Assembly (NCBI RefSeq): GCF_038592985.1
Contig: NZ_CP151951.1
Span: forward strand, 5,310,501-5,374,500
Source of the DNA: Paenibacillus sp. FSL R10-2782
GTDB lineage: Bacteria; Bacillota; Bacilli; Paenibacillales; Paenibacillaceae
DNA: 64,000 bases
Direction of reading: 5' to 3'
Under the pieces are notes generated by a model. It saw only the letters and a list, made by a program, of their open reading frames with translations, was not told where the DNA came from and did not search any database. A program made the position numbers and the translations under genes. Of this stretch, positions 53,398 through 61,470 are shown piece after piece. Position 1 is the first letter of the stretch. Each line of letters starts with the position of its first letter.

Positions 53398-53533
53398 AGA
53401 TAACTCAGGATGCATCATAATGGGAAGTAAATCTTTTTCGATCTAAAAATTAGAAATATTTAGAATTGTAAGAAACATTCTTACATATCATTCGTCTATA
53501 TTATGGTAAATCAACTTGCAAAGGAGCTTATGC

Positions 53534-54655
53534 ATGTTAAAAAAGTTTGGATTAGCAATATTGATTCTATGTACCAGCGTTACAGTTTCGGGAACGGGGT
53601 GGGCTGCTCCCAGTAGTAGTTCAACAGCCATTGAAGTTTCTAAAACATCGCTGGATTACAACGTTGCTCGGCCCGAAAGCGATGGCGCTTTTCATGATGG
53701 CTTATTAGCCGCTGAAACATCCGCTGGAAATCTTGTGTTTTACAATACCAAAGGGGAAAAAGCGTTCTCTCTCCCCGCCGAGCTTAAACCCATTGGTGAT
53801 TTTCATGAGCAACGAGCCGTCGTGAAAAATACAAAAACCAATCTCTATGGGTACATGAATACCAAAGGAACAGTGGTCATTCCTTGCCAATACACCGAAG
53901 CTAGTTCATTTAGCGAAGGAAAGGCCAAGATCACCATAGCCTCCACCAAAGAAAATGCCATTATTGATCGTACAGGAACAATCCTTACTCCATTGAAAGA
54001 AAATGTTGAAACAGAATATCTATTATCGGACGGTCTGGCGCTTGCCTACGCCCCCAACACAGGCAAGATCGGTTTTGTTAATGCTTCTGGTCAATTAGCG
54101 ATCCCCTATAAATACAAATATAGTCGCAGTTTCTCGGATGGCTTGGCTATTGTGCAGAATAGCAAGGGGCTGTACGGATATATAAATACCTCAGGACAGG
54201 AGGTTATTCCTCTTCAATATAAATCGGGAGGAGACTTCTCGGAAGGGCTGGCTCCTGTACAAAATGCCAAGGGAAAATGGGGCTACATTAATAAACAGGG
54301 GAAAGCCGTTACTCCCTTTAAATTTTCCGATGCCCAGGATTTCAGTGAAGGCTTGGCGAGTGTAAAAAATGCGAAAAACGAGGTCGGATTTATTGATAAA
54401 AGCGGAGCATTGGTCATTCAATATCAACAAAAATATGATGTTACGTTCCCGTTCAAGGAAGGTATTGCTTTAGTGGGTAAACAAGCAAATTCATCCGTCT
54501 CAGACGGAAAATTCGGTTACATCAATCGTCAAGGCCAGTTGCTGACCAAGCTTGAGTACAGGGCGGAATCCTCCTCCTTCTCCAATGGCTATGCTGTTGC
54601 TTTTATCAAGCCAGGCAAAGCGTTCATTATATCCAAACGTTCCGTTTCAAAATAA
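53534..54655 (+). CDS. Secreted WG-repeat protein
   Basis: 373 residues from ATG 53534 (AAAGGAG seven bases upstream). Signal peptide KKFGLAILILCTSVTVSGTG...AA. At least seven WG/KWR-like repeats of ~45 residues follow, each with a G-(Y/F/W)-(I/M)-N-(T/K/A)-x-G-x-x-(V/A)-I/T-P pattern (LYGYMNTKGTVVIPCQYTEA; LYGYINTSGQEVIPLQYKSG; KWGYINKQGKAVTPFKFSDA; KFGYINRQGQLLTKLEYRAE). Such beta-rich repeat proteins are of unknown function, perhaps binding or adhesion. A monocistronic gene closed by a long hairpin. Confidence 0.9.
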   Translation: MLKKFGLAILILCTSVTVSGTGWAAPSSSSTAIEVSKTSLDYNVARPESDGAFHDGLLAAETSAGNLVFYNTKGEKAFSLPAELKPIGDFHEQRAVVKNTKTNLYGYMNTKGTVVIPCQYTEASSFSEGKAKITIASTKENAIIDRTGTILTPLKENVETEYLLSDGLALAYAPNTGKIGFVNASGQLAIPYKYKYSRSFSDGLAIVQNSKGLYGYINTSGQEVIPLQYKSGGDFSEGLAPVQNAKGKWGYINKQGKAVTPFKFSDAQDFSEGLASVKNAKNEVGFIDKSGALVIQYQQKYDVTFPFKEGIALVGKQANSSVSDGKFGYINRQGQLLTKLEYRAESSSFSNGYAVAFIKPGKAFIISKRSVSK

Positions 54656-54659
54656 AAAA

Positions 54660-54703
54660 AAGAGCTCGGAGGCAGATCCATTCGATCTGCCTCCGAGCTC
54701 TTT
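54660..54703. terminator. Long perfect bidirectional terminator
   Basis: AAGAGCTCGGAGGCAGATC and GATCTGCCTCCGAGCTCTT around a 6-base loop. Preceded by nine As and followed by TTT, it serves the two convergent genes. Confidence 0.9.
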
Positions 54704-54726
54704 AGATTGCCAATATTTCAAAGAAA

Positions 54727-55164
54727 TCAATCGTGCGTGTAGAATTTCACTCCAGGCAGATCTGCTGCCACCCATGAGTAGTTAATAGTATTACTGTTGT
54801 AATTTTTGGTCCCCGCCTGAGCAATTTGTACCTCTTTTAAGATCGTAATTGATGAACCCTTCGGTCTGACAACGACGACATGACCATGCCCGTCCGCCTT
54901 TTTGATCCCGATGGTAGGGTAGCCGAGGTTGGCTCTTTTTTGAGCATCCAGAAAGGTTACGGAGTACCATCCTGGCGTATTGTTACCGGATAAAGCATCA
55001 GCCATCTGATTGGCCAAGCCACTTGGTAAGTCAGCCGACATAGCCGCCATCACATCTTGCGCAAAAATATTACACTTCGTTCCACCTACCGGCGAATACT
55101 TTTTGTTCGTTTCTACCTTAAAACCGTCAATTACAGATGCATAGGTGCTTGCACTTCTAGCCAT
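54727..55164 (-). CDS. Small Cys/His protein, possible NlpC/P60- or CHAP-like fold
   Basis: 145 residues from ATG 55164 behind AGGGGGAAATTC. No signal peptide. A Cys in GTKCNIFAQDVMAAM and a His in DGHGHVVVVRPKG are spaced and embedded as in papain-like cell-wall peptidases (Cys at helix start, His on a central strand), and GWYSVTFLDAQKRANLG lies between. This suggests a lysis-type amidase or toxin effector without export signal. Family assignment is tentative; it may be non-enzymatic. Confidence 0.6.
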   Translation of the reverse strand: MARSASTYASVIDGFKVETNKKYSPVGGTKCNIFAQDVMAAMSADLPSGLANQMADALSGNNTPGWYSVTFLDAQKRANLGYPTIGIKKADGHGHVVVVRPKGSSITILKEVQIAQAGTKNYNSNTINYSWVAADLPGVKFYTHD

Positions 55165-55421
55165 TTTGAATTTCCCCCTGTATATAAGTTGTAGAGGAAA
55201 CGATGGAGTCGCCTGGACATCTGAATGGCTCCACATTCAAAGGATGTTGGCCTCAATTCCCTCTCAACATTTTAGGTGGATTCCGGCTTTATTTAACAAC
55301 GTAATACATAAAAGATAATTAAGTTAAAATTAAGCTGCTGTTTTCTCTTGGATAAGATTAAGCATTTATAATGAGGAGAACATAAGGAGAGTAGCAGTTG
55401 AGATAAAGGAGAGTGCGAGAA

Positions 55422-56393
55422 GTGAAAAAATGGCTTAAAAGATTAGGGAAGACGGTTATGTTCGGGTTTCTGGCCATTTTGGTTCTTCTGGCATCAGGTG
55501 TGATATATGAACAGGTAAGCACTCGGCAGGATCTGAAATCTTATACCCCCAGCGGAAAGCTATACAATGTGAATGGGCATAATATGCATTTATATACCGG
55601 AGGACAAGGGAAAGTAACGGTTGTATTCGCTTCCGGGTGGGGCACGGCCAATCCGTATGTTGATTTTTCCCCACTGTACGATAAGCTTGCACCATATGTT
55701 AAATTTGCAGTTTATGACCGGTTCGGCTATGGGTATAGTGATACGACGGACAAGAAGCGTGACATTGATACCATAACGAATGAAATACACGAATTGCTGC
55801 AGGTCTCTGGTCAAAAGCCACCTTACCTGCTTGCAGCACATTCACTAGGCTCCCTCGAAACGCTCCGGTTTGCGCAGAAATACCCGGACGAGGTACAAGG
55901 CATCGTGATGTTGGATAGCGGAAGCCCCGAATATTACTATGCTGATGCTGAGGAGCCAGTACGCGGCGGCTTTATCAATCAGTTGCTTATAAAAACAGGC
56001 GTAATTCGGATGCTTTTTCACTCTGACAGTATTATCGAAAACTCACGTGCAACTCGCAACGGCTTGAAGTTCGTACCGGATGATTTGAAGGAGATTGACC
56101 TGACAGCCTCATTGCTTAAGCTTGAAAATCCCAATATAGAGGACGAGCTGCGTCAATCGCGGGCGAATGCAAAGGTCGTATTGGATAACAAACAGCCCTT
56201 CCATTTCCCACTTACCGTGCTGACATCCGATTACTTAGGGGTTCCCAATGACGCCTGGAGCAAGTACGAAAAGGAATTTACTTCTTGGTCCCTGCAATCC
56301 AAGCAATTAGTGATTAAGAATACCGAGCATTATATTCATCAATACCGCCCTGATCTCGTTGCAGATGAAATATTGGCCTTGGCCAAGCGGTAG
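55422..56393 (+). CDS. Membrane-anchored alpha/beta hydrolase
   Basis: 323 residues from GTG 55422 (AAGGAG ten bases upstream; GTG 55413 sits on the ribosome site). One N-terminal membrane helix (VMFGFLAILVLLASGVIY). Hydrolase motifs: FASGWGTANPY (oxyanion), YDRFGYGYSD, LLAAHSLGSLET (nucleophile Ser), MLDSGSPEYY (acid Asp) and IKNTEHYIHQ (His). Likely an extracellular esterase or lactonase-type enzyme; no substrate clue in the neighbourhood. Confidence 0.88.
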   Translation: MKKWLKRLGKTVMFGFLAILVLLASGVIYEQVSTRQDLKSYTPSGKLYNVNGHNMHLYTGGQGKVTVVFASGWGTANPYVDFSPLYDKLAPYVKFAVYDRFGYGYSDTTDKKRDIDTITNEIHELLQVSGQKPPYLLAAHSLGSLETLRFAQKYPDEVQGIVMLDSGSPEYYYADAEEPVRGGFINQLLIKTGVIRMLFHSDSIIENSRATRNGLKFVPDDLKEIDLTASLLKLENPNIEDELRQSRANAKVVLDNKQPFHFPLTVLTSDYLGVPNDAWSKYEKEFTSWSLQSKQLVIKNTEHYIHQYRPDLVADEILALAKR

Positions 56394-56694
56394 GCTGAAA
56401 CTTGCCGTTACAGGCAGTGAGGTGAGCCTGTTCACATAGAACGACCCTGCGTGTCTTGGTTTTCTCAAGATATACAGGGTCGTTTGTGCTTTGAACCTCG
56501 ATAGTTCTCCAGCTTTACACATCCATAATTCACAAAAAGTAATTACTTGAAAAGTATATATAATACATCCATAAGATGGTATAATATCTCCCAGAATAGC
56601 TTTATATTTTAGCATCGGATTGTCCCAAGAAATATCTTTATAGATCAGTATCTAACGGACTACATAAAACGTTACGTTAAAGGGTTGTTACAAT
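56394..56694. other. Intergenic region with terminator (~300 bases)
   Basis: Hairpin at 56440-56485 closes the hydrolase transcript. AT-rich promoter region of receptor 2 follows; no gene seen. Confidence 0.5.
56440..56485 (+). terminator. Terminator of the alpha/beta hydrolase gene
   Basis: AACGACCCTG / CAGGGTCGTT with inner TCTTG/CAAGA pairing; short T-run after the stem. Confidence 0.7.
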
Positions 56695-58062
56695 TTGGAA
56701 CCTACAACCACGATACGCACAGAACTGGAAAATTTCATGAAACAGAATGGGTTCAACATTACCCAATTCGGTCTGGTGGCAGACATCAATCCAGGCACAA
56801 TAAGCGGGATCGTCACAGGCAACCGTGCACTCTCCGTTCATCAGTTAGATCGCATTACAGATACGTTAGGCCACTCCAAAGGGCATTTTTACAAGAATTA
56901 TATTGAGGAATTTTTGAGTTCAACAACCCCTAACATCCGTAGAGTCAGACCCCTTTTGTACAATTGCGCGGAGTTGGACATGCTGGATTGTATTGAGCAG
57001 GTCGTCAGCTTGCTCATGGAAAAGCTGGCATACGCCGATGCCCTGTTTACCATAGCTGAGGACTTTTTCCAACAAGGGAAGTTTGCAGCGTCCATCATCC
57101 TGTATGAGAGCATAGCCGTCGGTGAGAAAAAGCAGCACTCTGAGCGACTAGCCCTTTGTCAGTACCGCATTTTTATGGCGAAGCAAGGGGACGACCAGGC
57201 ACTCAATCTCGAAGCTGCCACTCAATTTGAGTTTTTTATTGAAAGATTGGATGAGATAAACCAACTCGATGCGCTAAAAGATTTAGCCAATACATATCTT
57301 TCGACGCGAAAGTGGGACAAGTTGGATAAATGGGCTCATCAATTGGAACGCAAAGCCAAAATTCAATATCGTTTGACCTACCATCAAGAGCGAAAGAAAA
57401 AAACAAACCCGAAGAGACCGAGCAGACCGTTATTTTATTATTTGTCCTATTCTAATTTGCTTCATGCAATTGTTTGTCAAGAGCGTAAGGACTACGAGCA
57501 GGCACTAAAGTATATTCATACTTATGAAGATGTAAGTTGGGTAAAGGAAACAAGTTCGGAAGCTAAGCGTTGGAAGCAACTGTTCCAAGAGTGGGCAGAG
57601 GCTAACTCTTATGCCAATAAACTTTTATCTGGAGATACAAGTGTAATTCCTGATTACCTGGCATATAGCAAGTTAGATAAAGATGAGCTTCCTATCACTT
57701 TGTGCAACATTGTTGAAGCCGCTAACCAATATCATATTAATGTAGACGATATACTTCAAGAATTTGAATTGGAAATAACGGAATATATTCAACAGCGACC
57801 TGACAGCATCTATATCCCACAAAAAGTATTTGACCAGCTCGTTTTATTTTTGCATGAACTGGCAAAGTATTATTTAGTAAATGAAAATTATGCATGCGGG
57901 TTTAATTATTTGATCATATGTTTGGAAAAATCTGCTACAATAAATAATGAAACTTTCGTCATTAAGTGTGTAGGTTTATTTGAAGACTTCAAATGGCATG
58001 TAACGATTGAAACAGAAACAGCATACCAAAATATTATTAAAAAGGTGTGTGAAAAAGCGTGA
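56695..58062 (+). CDS. RRNPP receptor 2: XRE HTH plus TPR repeats (AloR-like)
   Basis: 455 residues from TTG 56695 (AAAGGG upstream). The start agrees with receptor 1 residue by residue (MEPTTTIRTELENFMKQNGF versus MEITPKIRAELERYLKQAG). XRE HTH with NPGTISGIVTGNR, SVHQLDRIT, then ~370 residues of TPR-like helices (CQYRIFMAKQGDDQA; YYLSYSNLLHAIVCQERKDY; AKYYLVNENYACGFNYLII). About 45% identical to receptor 1 by eye. The TGA overlaps the GTG start of a propeptide gene (GTGA), so signal and receptor are co-translated. A peptide-controlled regulator of unknown targets. Confidence 0.88.
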   Translation: MEPTTTIRTELENFMKQNGFNITQFGLVADINPGTISGIVTGNRALSVHQLDRITDTLGHSKGHFYKNYIEEFLSSTTPNIRRVRPLLYNCAELDMLDCIEQVVSLLMEKLAYADALFTIAEDFFQQGKFAASIILYESIAVGEKKQHSERLALCQYRIFMAKQGDDQALNLEAATQFEFFIERLDEINQLDALKDLANTYLSTRKWDKLDKWAHQLERKAKIQYRLTYHQERKKKTNPKRPSRPLFYYLSYSNLLHAIVCQERKDYEQALKYIHTYEDVSWVKETSSEAKRWKQLFQEWAEANSYANKLLSGDTSVIPDYLAYSKLDKDELPITLCNIVEAANQYHINVDDILQEFELEITEYIQQRPDSIYIPQKVFDQLVLFLHELAKYYLVNENYACGFNYLIICLEKSATINNETFVIKCVGLFEDFKWHVTIETETAYQNIIKKVCEKA

Positions 58063-58178
58063 TCAAAAAATTAATCGTGCTATTCGTGATAACTAGCTTC
58101 TTGCTATTATTGGTCGTTCCAGCTCAAAGTCATGAGATTGTTTTTAAACCGAACAGTCATCATGGCGGCGGGGCATAG
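58059..58178 (+). CDS. RRNPP signalling propeptide 2 (AloP/Phr-like)
   Basis: 39 residues from GTG 58059, which overlaps the receptor stop codon (GTGA) with AAGGTGTG nine bases upstream. MIKKLIVLFVITSFLLLLVV is an export signal, and PAQSHEIVFKPNSHHGGGA follows, with the mature signal expected to be the last five to seven residues (SHHGGGA region). This matches Alo-type propeptides described for P. polymyxa. Re-import by an oligopeptide permease and binding to receptor 2 are the expected steps (family knowledge). Confidence 0.8.
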   Translation: MIKKLIVLFVITSFLLLLVVPAQSHEIVFKPNSHHGGGA

Positions 58179-58193
58179 TATCACACATCTTGA

Positions 58194-58307
58194 AATTATT
58201 TTGAGCAATTTAAGGCTACTCTGTTAGTGACAATAGTGATCATTCCAATACAGCATCTAGAAAATGGATCTACTTACAAACTATTTGACCAACATGGTGG
58301 GGTTTGA
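58194..58307 (+). pseudogene. Degenerate second propeptide-like segment
   Basis: After a stop codon the frame reads KATLLVTIVIIPIQHLENGS then TYKLFDQHGGV and TGA: a hydrophobic core, a Pro-x-Gln turn and a His-Gly-Gly tail as in propeptide 2. It has no ATG/TTG at its start (first GTG at 58227) and no ribosome site, so it is probably a decayed duplicate or an unexpressed variant signal. Confidence 0.45.
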
Positions 58308-58334
58308 AGATTTCATTAAAACGATTTCTCCCGT

Positions 58335-58362
58335 AAAATCAGCTCCTAGAGCTGGTTTTTTC
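58335..58362 (+). terminator. Terminator of the RRNPP 2 operon
   Basis: AAATCAGCTC-CTA-GAGCTGGTTTTTTC. Confidence 0.85.
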
Positions 58363-58409
58363 TTTTGAGGATTTGCAAAGTAAGAGAATATACATCTTTA
58401 GATTAAAAA

Positions 58410-58443
58410 CAGTCTAAACCCCTTATAGTAGAGGTTTAGACTG
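58410..58443 (-). terminator. Terminator of lipoprotein A gene
   Basis: CAGTCTAAACC / GGTTTAGACTG stem; T-rich on the minus-strand side. Duplicated at 61378-61412. Confidence 0.7.
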
Positions 58444-58508
58444 CTTTACAAAAAAATTAAAACTATATCAGGACTTGGTATTCAGAGTTTCGCAGCAGAA
58501 TACTCATA

Positions 58509-59186
58509 TTAAGGAGCTTCATACTTGGAAGTAGATCTTTCTCGATCTTTAACAATCTCGTTTTTATAGGCATCTTGATACGTTTTATACTCCTCTGTTT
58601 TGGTTAGTTCATTAGCAATGCTCTCTTCACTAATTGGCTGAATACTTTTTTTCGAAAAGAAATCTGTTTTTACCTCTATGTTAGAATTAGGGCCTGATAC
58701 GAGCAAGGAACCATCCTGCTCTGCGGTCGCAGTGAACACATATACCTTTCCTTTTTGTGGTAGGGAATCATCTTCAAATAAGAAATATTCGCTCTTATCA
58801 TCATTCAGTCCCCCAAATTTTTGAATAGGAATGGAAACATCCTTCTTTAGATTACCCTTTATATTATCAAGCACTTTAACGGAATAATTCGTATAGGGCA
58901 TCGTCAATACTTTGGGGCCATCCTCCGTTTCTTTCGTGACAGGGAATTTATAATCTGTTCCCGTCATTTCTTCTACGAGGCCTACAAACGCATAGTCAGC
59001 ATAACCTACAACCTCTTTGGGATTATTTATATCTATAACAAATGATGCTTGTGTATAGCTAGTTGGAATTTCGCCAGACTTCTTTATATTCTTGTCTATT
59101 TTAGGATTTGAACAGCCAGAAGCCAGTATTGCAACCGTAGTGAAAATGGACAAGAACATAAATGCTTTCTTCATGCTAATTCTCAT
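58509..59186 (-). CDS. Lipoprotein, paralogue A, unknown function
   Basis: 225 residues (or 221 from ATG 59174). Signal MKKAFMFLSIFTTVAILASG with lipobox ASGC. The mature part has a beta-rich domain: ASFVIDINNPKEVVGYADYA, FVGLVEEMTGTDYKF, NYSVKVLDNIKGNLKKDVSI, KVYVFTATAEQDGS. Roughly 90% identical to 61471-62148. No catalytic motif. The neighbouring lipoprotein, copper-amine-oxidase-N-like gene and matrixin gene suggest a cell-surface protein cluster, possibly controlling a protease. Confidence 0.8.
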   Translation of the reverse strand: MRISMKKAFMFLSIFTTVAILASGCSNPKIDKNIKKSGEIPTSYTQASFVIDINNPKEVVGYADYAFVGLVEEMTGTDYKFPVTKETEDGPKVLTMPYTNYSVKVLDNIKGNLKKDVSIPIQKFGGLNDDKSEYFLFEDDSLPQKGKVYVFTATAEQDGSLLVSGPNSNIEVKTDFFSKKSIQPISEESIANELTKTEEYKTYQDAYKNEIVKDRERSTSKYEAP

Positions 59187-59216
59187 TGGTTGTACCCCCC
59201 CTTAATTAGTATCTTT

Positions 59217-59285
59217 TATAAGCAAGATCGGGTGTACTACGCAAAATTAAAAAAGTCGAATGCCTTCAAGCAATCGACTGGGCGA
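59217..59285 (+). pseudogene. 3' remnant of a Spo0E-like gene
   Basis: The bases encoding RVYYAKLKK, and a following inverted AAGCAATCGACTGG tail, match the end of the intact Spo0E-like gene (RIYYTKLKK at 63618-63654 and its downstream AAGCAATCGACTGGACGAG). The rest of the gene is missing, so this is a recombination scar at the border of repeat A. Confidence 0.6.
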
Positions 59286-59315
59286 AATCAAAAAAATACT
59301 GTAGCTTCAAAAAAA

Positions 59316-60221
59316 TTAATCTATCAGCTTAACTTTAAAACTTGCATTAGGACTTGCTGTATAAGGATTATCATTAGGCAAGGGCGAAAATGGATTAGTC
59401 AGCATGAATAAAATCATGACTTTTCCATTCTTCTTATGGTCTATAGATACAGTGATTTTTTTGTTCTCTCCTTTAGCGAGTTTATCATAAATATTTTGAT
59501 TTCCATTTATATTTACTTGCTCCCAATCGACTAGCGATACAATATAAAAATCAATTGACTCCTCCGATAAGTTGCCGTATAGAACGTTGAATCTTAGATT
59601 ATCCTCCTCCGTTTGTAACAAGGCTTTATAAGCATCACCTTGCTTACCTACAAAAATACCATCTATACGCGCTTCTTTTAATTTTTCACTATGCACTTGT
59701 TGAGGCCGCTCCATAGGGATTTTCTCCAAGTTCTTAAACAAATTTACTCGAATATTATATGTTTGAGATAGAGAATCGGCCTTTGCTAAGGTGCTGCTAT
59801 CTGTCACAACTTCATCTGGATTTTTGAGAATGATAAAATTTGTCGCATGGAATCCGTCTGTGATACCTTCTATTTTCACAGGAATTGTCTCACTTTGATT
59901 TTTAGCTAAAGTAAAGCGAAAGTACCGCATATCATTATCATGTATTTTAAAGTTTCTTTGCTTTCCATTATCAAAAACAAGTAATATAAATGTCTTCTCC
60001 TGATTAGTCTTATTCGCAAATATAATACTTTTTTCAAAAATTTCATCTTTTATATGAAATGAACGCTTGGCTTCTATGGTGGAATTGCTATTGTAAAGTC
60101 CTAAGGAGTAGCCCTGCTCCGTCTTTTCATTAGGTACTATGTTCTGCTCAATACTTGAATTCGTATCGTTGCTACAGCCTACAAACAAGATAAATAACAA
60201 AAATATACATAACTTTTTCAG
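59316..60221 (-). CDS. Lipoprotein with probable CTG start
   Basis: 301 residues if it starts at CTG 60221, seven bases after GGGAGG. That choice gives a perfect lipoprotein signal MKKLCIFLLFILFVGC, whereas the nearest TTG (60200) has no ribosome site and would cut the signal. The mature protein is polar, Lys/Asn/Ser-rich and beta-like: SIIFANKTNQEKTFILLVFD, YFRFTLAKNQSETIPVKIEG, DFYIVSLVDWEQVNINGNQN. A degenerate piece of the same gene remains at 61292-61372. Function unknown. Confidence 0.7.
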   Translation of the reverse strand: MKKLCIFLLFILFVGCSNDTNSSIEQNIVPNEKTEQGYSLGLYNSNSTIEAKRSFHIKDEIFEKSIIFANKTNQEKTFILLVFDNGKQRNFKIHDNDMRYFRFTLAKNQSETIPVKIEGITDGFHATNFIILKNPDEVVTDSSTLAKADSLSQTYNIRVNLFKNLEKIPMERPQQVHSEKLKEARIDGIFVGKQGDAYKALLQTEEDNLRFNVLYGNLSEESIDFYIVSLVDWEQVNINGNQNIYDKLAKGENKKITVSIDHKKNGKVMILFMLTNPFSPLPNDNPYTASPNASFKVKLID

Positions 60222-60371
60222 TTTTAAGCCTCCCTAAGATCAAAATTCAAAGTGTAAGATATACATTTGAATCCTACTTTTCGCATCCCCAAAAAGAGAG
60301 GTTTTTACCTTCTCCATGGTAAATCAGAAGCCGAAATCCAACAAGGCGTGAAGGACTATTTTTTATCTTTT

Positions 60372-61251
60372 TCACTTAAGCTCATCTTTTGTTTTTATCG
60401 TTCTACCAGCAACTAATACATATTGAAGAGGATCTTTTATAGTGAGAAATGAAATGCTTCGAGAAACCGAGCTTCCCTTTTCAATCTTTGGACGCTTTCT
60501 ATCGGGAATATCTACGGAAGCCTGATCAGCATCCATGTTAAGCGTTTGATTAAAGACAAATATTTCGTGTAAATCCTCCTTGCCTTCCTTAATCGCAGAA
60601 CCTGAACGGTTCAAAGCACTTACAGTTAAATTACCCTCTAGTTCTCCTGAGGAATTTGTCTTGGCTATTATTTTAAAATCACGAACGTCTAAAATAGAAT
60701 TGTTATCTAATATATTGTTTCTCCCCCAATCCAATTCAGTGACATGTTGAAGAACCTTACTTTGGTTAAAAGATTCATTTTGCAAAACAACCTTATTATT
60801 TTTATATTCAAATGGAATATCCATAGCTCTTAGTAATACACCAAGTGGAATGATAAAAGAATTCTGCTTCAGTTCAGGATTAGGTATCCATTTGTACAGT
60901 CTCACCGTTCAATTCATACATATCCTTACCTTTGTAAAACACAATCTTGTCTTTTTTCCAGTTGATAATAGCTTCCTGTGACTTCAAATTGTATTCAACT
61001 TTAGCACCAAGAAGTTCAGACACAGAACGAAGGGGAGCCATTAAACGATTTTCTTTATTTGTATATGGGCCCACGGGAGCGCTGTACAGGACATCATAAT
61101 CGTTTACTTTAAGTAAAGATGTTCCGCTAAAGTTCAAAGAATAATCGGTTTGAGCTGCATTAACTACAGGAGATGTACTGAACAGAGTAAATGCAAGTAA
61201 AGTGAAGGATAACTGAGTTGTCCTAAATATACACATAAATAGAGGGTCCAA
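60372..61251 (-). pseudogene. Copper-amine-oxidase-N-like protein gene, frameshifted
   Basis: Upstream part (61251-60880) encodes a signal sequence and a CuAO_N1-type domain (ENRLMAPLRSVSELLGAKV; DMYELNGETVQMDT) and stops. The downstream part continues the same domain in another frame (NPELKQNSFIIPLGVLLRAM). Reading through with one base removed at the ACCTAAT junction (~60880-60885) restores a typical NGxTVQMDTxPxLKxxxFIIPL sequence. So the gene has a single-base insertion: a recent mutation, a sequencing error, or (less likely) programmed slippage. The rest of the product (about 170 residues) is beta-rich and unassigned. Confidence 0.75.
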
Positions 61252-61291
61252 GTTTAACCTCCTTCTTTTAATCGCTTAATCGCTGCCACCA

Positions 61292-61372
61292 ATTGCCTAA
61301 AGATACAATATAAAAATCAAATGGGTTCTTCCTTTAATAAGTTACCGTATAATTCATTCTTGAACTTTAGAT
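61292..61372 (-). pseudogene. Fragment of the CTG-start lipoprotein gene
   Basis: Minus-strand bases match 59540-59605 (GATACAATATAAAAATCAA and AAGTTACCGTATA-like runs) and encode LKFKNELYGNLLKEEPI against LRFNVLYGNLSEESI in the intact gene, with stops. It marks the left border of repeat copy B. Confidence 0.6.
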
Positions 61373-61377
61373 TAAAA

Positions 61378-61412
61378 GCAGTCTAAATCCCTTATAGTAG
61401 AGGTTTAGACTG
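61378..61412 (-). terminator. Terminator of lipoprotein B gene
   Basis: Same stem as at 58410-58443 with one changed base. Confidence 0.7.
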
Positions 61413-61470
61413 CTTCACAAAAATTTATATCAGAAATTGGTATTTAGAGTTTCGCAGCAGAATGCTCATA

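Larger units (their letters stand above)
58396..59230. repeat. Direct repeat copy A (835 bases)
   Basis: Matches 61365-62190 at about 90%. It includes a terminator stem (58410-58443), the whole lipoprotein gene and, past its start, a few bases that are the 3' end of the matrixin gene in copy B. The copy boundary at 59230 joins sequence similar to the end of the Spo0E-like gene. Confidence 0.85.
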
